Source of the DNA: Prevotella sp. UBA1378
Lineage (GTDB): Bacteria; Bacteroidota; Bacteroidia; Bacteroidales; Bacteroidaceae
Assembly (NCBI GenBank): GCA_002305505.1
Contig: DBRC01000071.1
Span: forward strand, 1-16,693
Length of the DNA: 16,693 nt
Direction of reading: 5' to 3'
How positions within the stretch are numbered: the stretch's first letter is position 1; every line of letters starts with the position of its first letter. The notes below the pieces were generated by a model that was not told the DNA's origin, ran no database searches, and worked only from the letters and a program-made list of their open reading frames with translations. Positions 13,501-16,693 of the stretch are shown one piece after another. A program made the position numbers and the translations under genes.

Positions 13501-14525
13501 CGGATTGTGGTATCTTAACACTGACAATAGCGGCTTTAATGCCGCTATTGTCGTTTGCTCAAGATACGCTTCATGCCACAGACAGCATGAGACGCAGGCC
13601 TGTTGTTGTCGTTGAACATAAACAGCGGTCTTTTCCGTTGATGGTGCCTTCCGGTGATTATAGCGGCATTACTTATTTAGGCAATCAGCGGTATGCCGTA
13701 GTCAGCGATAAATCGGCTGCTGATGGCTTTTTTATTTTCACGATAGATATTGATACGGTGAATGGGCAGGTGATGAATGTTCATAACGAGGGTTTCTTTT
13801 CCGATGGACAGCCCAACCGCGACCAGGAAGGCATCGCTTATGTGCCGTTCAGTAATACACTGTACGTTAGCGGGGAAGCCGATAACAGTATCCGGGAGTA
13901 CACGCTCGACGGAAAACACACAGGCCGCCGTTTGCAGATACCCGATGTATTCCGCGAGGCTACACCCAATCATGGCTTCGAGTCGCTAACCTACAATGCT
14001 GTAACCCACCGGTTTTGGACAACAACCGAAAGTACATTGAAAAGCGATGGCGGACAGGCAACACCTTTATATCCGGTACGCAACCGTCTTCGGTTTCAAA
14101 GTTTCGACGACAGCTTACAACCTGCGCAACAATATTTTTATGAGATGGACGAGCCTCTTGCCCGTTCTGTTGCTGCTACTTATGCGATGGGGGTAAGCGG
14201 ACTGTGTGCCATGGATGATGGTAGTTTATTGGTATTGGAACGCGAGTTTTACGTTTCACCCGGCAAGTTGGGTTCGTTTGTAAATTGTAAGCTTTACATT
14301 ACGCATCCTGCGACTTCGCAGGAGGGGCAGCTGCTCGACAAGGTGTTGCTCACAAAGTTCAGCACCCGGCTGTCGCTGTTCAGTCGTGCCATCGCAAATT
14401 ATGAGGGAATGTGCTTGGGCCCGGAGCTGGCTGGCGGCCGGCGGGTGCTCATATTGATTAGCGATTCGCAGGGCCAGTACAAGGGTGTGCTGAAAGATTG
14501 GTTTAAGACCCTTGTATTGGAGTGA
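13497..14525 (+). CDS. Exported phytase-esterase-like beta-propeller protein
   Basis: This 342-residue protein matches the pattern of the 'esterase-like activity of phytase' family (PF13449). The signal peptide ends near LLSFAQ (22). Motifs in order: YSGITYLGNQRYAVVSDKS (about 55-73), PNRDQEGIAY, FESLTYNAVTHRFWTTTE, MGVSGLCAMDDGSLLVLERE and NYEGMCLGPELAGGRRVLILISD; these repeated strand blocks suit a beta-propeller. The substrate is unknown; relatives have been linked to phosphoester or ester hydrolysis. The ATG overlaps the beta-galactosidase TGA (ATGA), implying translational coupling. The stretch encoding the signal peptide contains a perfect 12-bp stem-loop that may damp expression. ATG 13539 would leave too short a signal sequence. 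It faces rhaM with a 54-nt gap in which I see no terminator. Confidence 0.85.
   Translation: MTDCGILTLTIAALMPLLSFAQDTLHATDSMRRRPVVVVEHKQRSFPLMVPSGDYSGITYLGNQRYAVVSDKSAADGFFIFTIDIDTVNGQVMNVHNEGFFSDGQPNRDQEGIAYVPFSNTLYVSGEADNSIREYTLDGKHTGRRLQIPDVFREATPNHGFESLTYNAVTHRFWTTTESTLKSDGGQATPLYPVRNRLRFQSFDDSLQPAQQYFYEMDEPLARSVAATYAMGVSGLCAMDDGSLLVLEREFYVSPGKLGSFVNCKLYITHPATSQEGQLLDKVLLTKFSTRLSLFSRAIANYEGMCLGPELAGGRRVLILISDSQGQYKGVLKDWFKTLVLE
13523..13552 (+). terminator. Perfect 12-bp stem-loop in the signal-peptide codons after the beta-galactosidase stop
   Basis: GACAATAGCGGC (13523-13534) and GCCGCTATTGTC (13541-13552) are exact complements separated by TTTAAT, followed by GTTTGCTC. It starts 23 nt after the beta-galactosidase stop. 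The stem is terminator-like, but the downstream T-run is weak (three Ts after a G), so it may terminate part of the transcripts, protect the upstream mRNA 3' end, or block translation of the next gene. The structure is certain, the function is not. Confidence 0.55.
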
Positions 14526-14579
14526 CATCCTGTTGGGTTATTGTTCTAAGAGAGAGCCGATACCTGTTTTTGCCAATGT

Positions 14580-14897
14580 TTAATCTAAATGAAACACTTC
14601 TTGTAATGGAATGGTAACGGGAGAGTTATCCGGATTAACCTCCATAATATCAGCCATCATGTCCCACCACCGTTGCGTTATCGGATCTACATGCGATGTG
14701 TCTTGGCTGTTTCCTTCTTTCGAACACTCTTGGTAGGCAAAAAGGATGTTCGTGTCTTTATCCCAGAAAATGCTGTAGTTGCCTACGCCTTGGTCTTTAA
14801 TCATTTGTCTTAGCTCCGGCCAGATGGCGGCATGGCGGCGTTCGTATTCTTGTTCGCAACCCTTTTTGAGATACATTTTAAAAGCAAATCGTTTCAT
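14580..14897 (-). CDS. rhaM: L-rhamnose mutarotase
   Basis: This small cytoplasmic enzyme interconverts alpha and beta anomers of L-rhamnose. The 105-residue protein matches E. coli RhaM in length and motifs: Tyr18 and His22 in EYERRHAAIWPEL, the NYSIFWD strand, QRWWDMMADIM, and the closing NPDNSPVTIPLQEVFHLD. Related sequences can act on L-fucose, so the exact sugar is likely but not certain. It lies 11 nt after the glycosyltransferase stop and shares its operon; no rhamnose isomerase, kinase or transporter is nearby, which is unusual for a catabolic mutarotase. ATG 14897 gives the usual MKRFAFKM opening. Confidence 0.93.
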   Translation of the reverse strand: MKRFAFKMYLKKGCEQEYERRHAAIWPELRQMIKDQGVGNYSIFWDKDTNILFAYQECSKEGNSQDTSHVDPITQRWWDMMADIMEVNPDNSPVTIPLQEVFHLD

Positions 14898-14908
14898 TGT
14901 CTTAGTTT

Positions 14909-15805
14909 TTATTTGATTAATGAGATGTAATATCCAATCCTATAGAGGTTGAAAAGTCGTAGACTGGGGTGTCTCCCTGTCAGGTTTTTCCGTTCCAGTT
15001 TGCCAAACAACACATGCCACCACCGGATGAGCCATAAGGGGACGATACGTTGCAAGATGCCGATTTTAGTCAGCATGTTCGAATAGCCCCTCAGTTGTTC
15101 CTTGAATTCGTAAAGCGTGCGCAACGCCTCTTCTGCTTTTTCAATATAAGCCTCGTTGGCTTCATAATCAGTCAATACCATCGGGTTGTCAATGTGCTTA
15201 ATGGGTATGCCTTTCTTTTTCAGCACTTTGCCGAAGAGCACGTCTTCGTAGCCATAATGCCTGATGCGCTCGTCGAATGGGCACTCGCATACCACGCTTC
15301 TTTCTGCCATGAAGTTGGTTGTCCTGAAGCTCTTGTAGGGAGCCTTGCCCCTTTCTTTGGCAGTGTGTCGCGGTTCAGCTTCGTGTTCGTACAGATAGCG
15401 TATATTGTTTTTCAGTATCCTCTTGTCACCGCCGATTCTGATACCGCCGTCTATTACTCCTTTCCCTATGTGTTCCAAATACCGGCAGATGAAATTCCTG
15501 TCCGGTAATTGCATGTCGCAATCCAAGAAAAGCAACCATTCGTATCTACTTATCTGTGCAAGGAAATTCCTGATGGCTGCACGTCCCTTGTTTTCCCCCC
15601 TTACTATGTACCGGCAATGGGGCAGTGCGTCGATCTGTTTGTTTTGGCTGATGATTTCTTCCCGGGTAGACCCATCATCGCCTACGATGATTTCGTATTC
15701 GATGCCCTCTGCGGCTGCCTGTTCTTGCAACCCGCATACCAAGTTCACACAATTATAATTGTATGTTGGCAATAAAATCGATAGGCTCTTTTTCCGGTTT
15801 TCCAC
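14909..15805 (-). CDS. Family 2 glycosyltransferase
   Basis: This cytoplasmic, probably membrane-associated enzyme transfers a sugar from a nucleotide-sugar donor to a growing glycan. With start GTG 15805 it has 298 residues. The GT-A fold shows SILLPTYN (9-16), GDDGST (42-47), the metal-binding DxD as LDCD (Asp95-Cys-Asp97) and a C-terminal galactosyltransferase-like block with FRTTNFMAERSV and GYEDVLFGKVLKKKG (Glu187-Asp188), resembling the Glyco_transf_7C segment. The tail (about 250-275) is hydrophobic and Trp-rich (RIVPLWLIRWWHVLFGKL), suggesting membrane contact. The start was chosen because a promoter -7 box ends at 15828, inside the longer open frame (GTG 15889), and because family members begin just before SLSILLPTYN. 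It probably works on a surface polysaccharide or glycoprotein glycan; donor and acceptor are not evident. Confidence 0.88.
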   Translation of the reverse strand: MENRKKSLSILLPTYNYNCVNLVCGLQEQAAAEGIEYEIIVGDDGSTREEIISQNKQIDALPHCRYIVRGENKGRAAIRNFLAQISRYEWLLFLDCDMQLPDRNFICRYLEHIGKGVIDGGIRIGGDKRILKNNIRYLYEHEAEPRHTAKERGKAPYKSFRTTNFMAERSVVCECPFDERIRHYGYEDVLFGKVLKKKGIPIKHIDNPMVLTDYEANEAYIEKAEEALRTLYEFKEQLRGYSNMLTKIGILQRIVPLWLIRWWHVLFGKLERKNLTGRHPSLRLFNLYRIGYYISLIK

Positions 15806-15827
15806 TTTTTTGTTTTTATATGCTGCA

Positions 15828-15859
15828 CAAAAATAACAAAAAAAAGTTATATCAAGAAA
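15828..15859 (-). promoter_or_regulatory. Promoter of the glycosyltransferase-rhaM operon
   Basis: On the minus strand TTTC (15859 to 15856), 20 nt, TATTTTTG (15835 to 15828). The -7 box is a full match. Transcription should start near 15821, about 16 nt before GTG 15805, which excludes the upstream GTG at 15889 as start. Confidence 0.65.
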
Positions 15860-15874
15860 TTTTATCAGATTAAT

Positions 15875-15906
15875 TTTGGTGGTGTACACCTAAAATGGTA
15901 ATTTTG
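15875..15906 (+). promoter_or_regulatory. Promoter of the DUF4923 gene with a palindrome in its spacer
   Basis: A perfect promoter: TTTG (15875-15878), 20 nt, TAATTTTG (15899-15906); predicted start near 15912, 19 nt before ATG 15931. The spacer contains the exact palindrome GGTGTACACC (15881-15890), flanked by ATTTT (15873-15877) and AAAAT (15892-15896) that extend the symmetry unevenly. A repressor bound there would cover both boxes. The divergent glycosyltransferase promoter begins 15 nt away, so both could respond to the same protein. Confidence 0.7.
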
Positions 15907-15930
15907 CGGCAATTTTTAATATAATTGATT

Positions 15931-16572
15931 ATGAAAAAGTTTTTTTTAAAGTTTGCCGTGCTCGGCATGATGGTGGTATTTTGTACCAATGCGAATGCGC
16001 AGATAAACCTGAATGACATTATCGGTACCGTTGCGGGCAACGGAAACACTTCGTCGTCTACCGGCAATTTGATTTCGAACCTTACATCAGTCTTCTCCAG
16101 TGATAAACAGGCCTCGGCCGGCAATGTGGTAGGGACATGGGTGTATCAAGAGCCTGCTGTTCTCTTCCAATCGGACAACATATTGGCCAAAGCCGGTGCA
16201 AAGATTGCTTCAAACAAGATTGAGAGCAAGTTGCAGGGCTATTTGACAAAGTATGGTATTACTCCTGGGACAATGAAAATGACTTTTAATCAAGACGGTA
16301 CTTTTGTAGAAACCCTAAAAGGTAAAACCATTAAAGGGAATTGGACGGTGAAAGACTCAAAGCTGTACCTTACATTTGCCAATGTGAAGACTGTACCGGT
16401 TACAACGCAAATCAGTGGAAAAGAAATGATGTTCGTCACCGATGCAACAAAGTTGTTTTATTTAGTGAAAGGTGTAGCCAGCCAGTCGGGCAATTCGAAC
16501 ATCAAGACAATTACTTCACTAATGAACAACGTGAAAGGAATGCAAGCGGGACTGACGCTGAAGAAACAGTAA
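15931..16572 (+). CDS. DUF4923 family exported protein
   Basis: This is a 213-residue secreted or periplasmic protein of unknown function. The signal peptide MKKFFLKFAVLGMMVVFCTNANA ends near residue 23. A low-complexity Gly/Asn/Ser linker follows (GNGNTSSSTGNLISN, about 36-50). The DUF4923 body begins at VVGTWVYQEPAVLFQSDN (about 66-83), a lipocalin-like opening in which the GxW is conserved, and proceeds through SKLQGYLTKYGITPG, MTFNQDGTFVETLKGK and GNWTVKDSKLYLTF, a beta-barrel-like strand series. The protein does not carry a lipobox cysteine. The family is common and largely Bacteroidales-specific; I know of no assigned activity. ATG 15931 lies 19 nt after the predicted transcript start; a TTG two codons upstream is less likely. 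No clear terminator follows. Confidence 0.88.
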   Translation: MKKFFLKFAVLGMMVVFCTNANAQINLNDIIGTVAGNGNTSSSTGNLISNLTSVFSSDKQASAGNVVGTWVYQEPAVLFQSDNILAKAGAKIASNKIESKLQGYLTKYGITPGTMKMTFNQDGTFVETLKGKTIKGNWTVKDSKLYLTFANVKTVPVTTQISGKEMMFVTDATKLFYLVKGVASQSGNSNIKTITSLMNNVKGMQAGLTLKKQ

Positions 16573-16623
16573 AAAAACGTCAAAGCAAAAACCATACACT
16601 TTGCATTCGTGATGTTAATCCGG

Positions 16624-16660
16624 ACGGCGGTGCCCCTTTGCGCTGCGGCGGCACGGCCGT
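16624..16660. other. GC-rich stem-loop in the non-coding tail of the window
   Basis: ACGGC-G-GTGCC (16624-16634) pairs with GGCAC-G-GCCGT (16650-16660), ten pairs around a single G-G mismatch, with a 15-nt loop. It lies about 50 nt after the DUF4923 stop in a stretch much richer in G+C than the other intergenic regions. No T-run follows on either strand. It could be part of an RNA gene or of a coding or leader region that continues beyond the window. Confidence 0.35.
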
Positions 16661-16693
16661 TGCAAGGCAGAGGATATACCCCCGTTTTGATTT

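Noticed and set aside
15806..15889. N-terminal extension of the glycosyltransferase from GTG 15889 (MYTTKINLIK...)
   Set aside because: The operon's promoter boxes lie within this stretch, and the family domain begins right after GTG 15805.
16612..16693. Possible partial gene from ATG 16612 running off the end
   Set aside because: Twenty-seven codons only, no ribosome-binding site or promoter, and the sequence is dominated by a stem-loop; cannot be supported without more flank.
1..16693. CRISPR arrays, insertion sequences, tRNA/rRNA genes, toxin-antitoxin or defence systems
   Set aside because: I looked for repeated spacers, transposase or integrase motifs, terminal inverted repeats and tRNA-like cloverleaves and saw none.

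Overview
The window comes from a Bacteroidota genome, almost certainly order Bacteroidales. The evidence is phylum-type promoters (TTTG or close variants, exactly 20 nt, TAnnTTTG), general lack of Shine-Dalgarno sites, Bacteroidales-type families (DUF4923, DUF2461, an ECF sigma/anti-sigma module, a T9SS-sorting-domain-like protein) and protein sequences that resemble Bacteroides homologues. The species cannot be named from this sequence. Most of the window is ordinary chromosomal housekeeping and envelope genes. I see no insertion sequence, prophage, CRISPR array, tRNA or rRNA.

Layout. Positions 1-184 are non-coding and unusually rich in inverted repeats. valS (valyl-tRNA synthetase) follows on the minus strand (185-2887). 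A short non-coding gap carries the valS promoter, the second copy of a TATCCCGAACTC(A/G)GGTT repeat, and a textbook promoter for a plus-strand operon: mazG, a lipocalin-like lipoprotein, and rnz (RNase Z), 3165-5600. A second textbook promoter (5635-5666) starts a compact five-gene run (5689-8972): a tiny secreted protein that is almost entirely a T9SS-sorting-domain-like fold, an L,D-transpeptidase lipoprotein, an ECF sigma factor, its likely single-pass membrane anti-sigma partner, and a small Spy/CpxP-like periplasmic protein. This reads as an envelope-stress unit in which a cell-wall cross-linking enzyme is made with its possible regulator. nth (endonuclease III) converges on it with 5 nt between stop codons.

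From the nth divergent region a plus-strand run encodes a DUF2461 protein, an exported GH2 beta-galactosidase of 1030 residues, and a phytase-esterase-like exported protein (9688-14525). The last gene overlaps the beta-galactosidase stop by 4 nt and contains a perfect 12-bp stem-loop within its signal-peptide codons. On the minus strand, a family 2 glycosyltransferase and an L-rhamnose mutarotase form a two-gene operon (15805-14580). Its promoter lies back to back with that of a DUF4923 protein (15931-16572). The last 120 nt are non-coding as far as I can see and contain a GC-rich stem-loop.

Nothing here is a clearly new multi-gene system. The best candidates for follow-up are the sorting-domain-only protein with the L,D-transpeptidase/ECF operon, the structured RNA-like segment next to valS, the intragenic hairpin after the beta-galactosidase gene, and two promoter- or gene-proximal palindromes.
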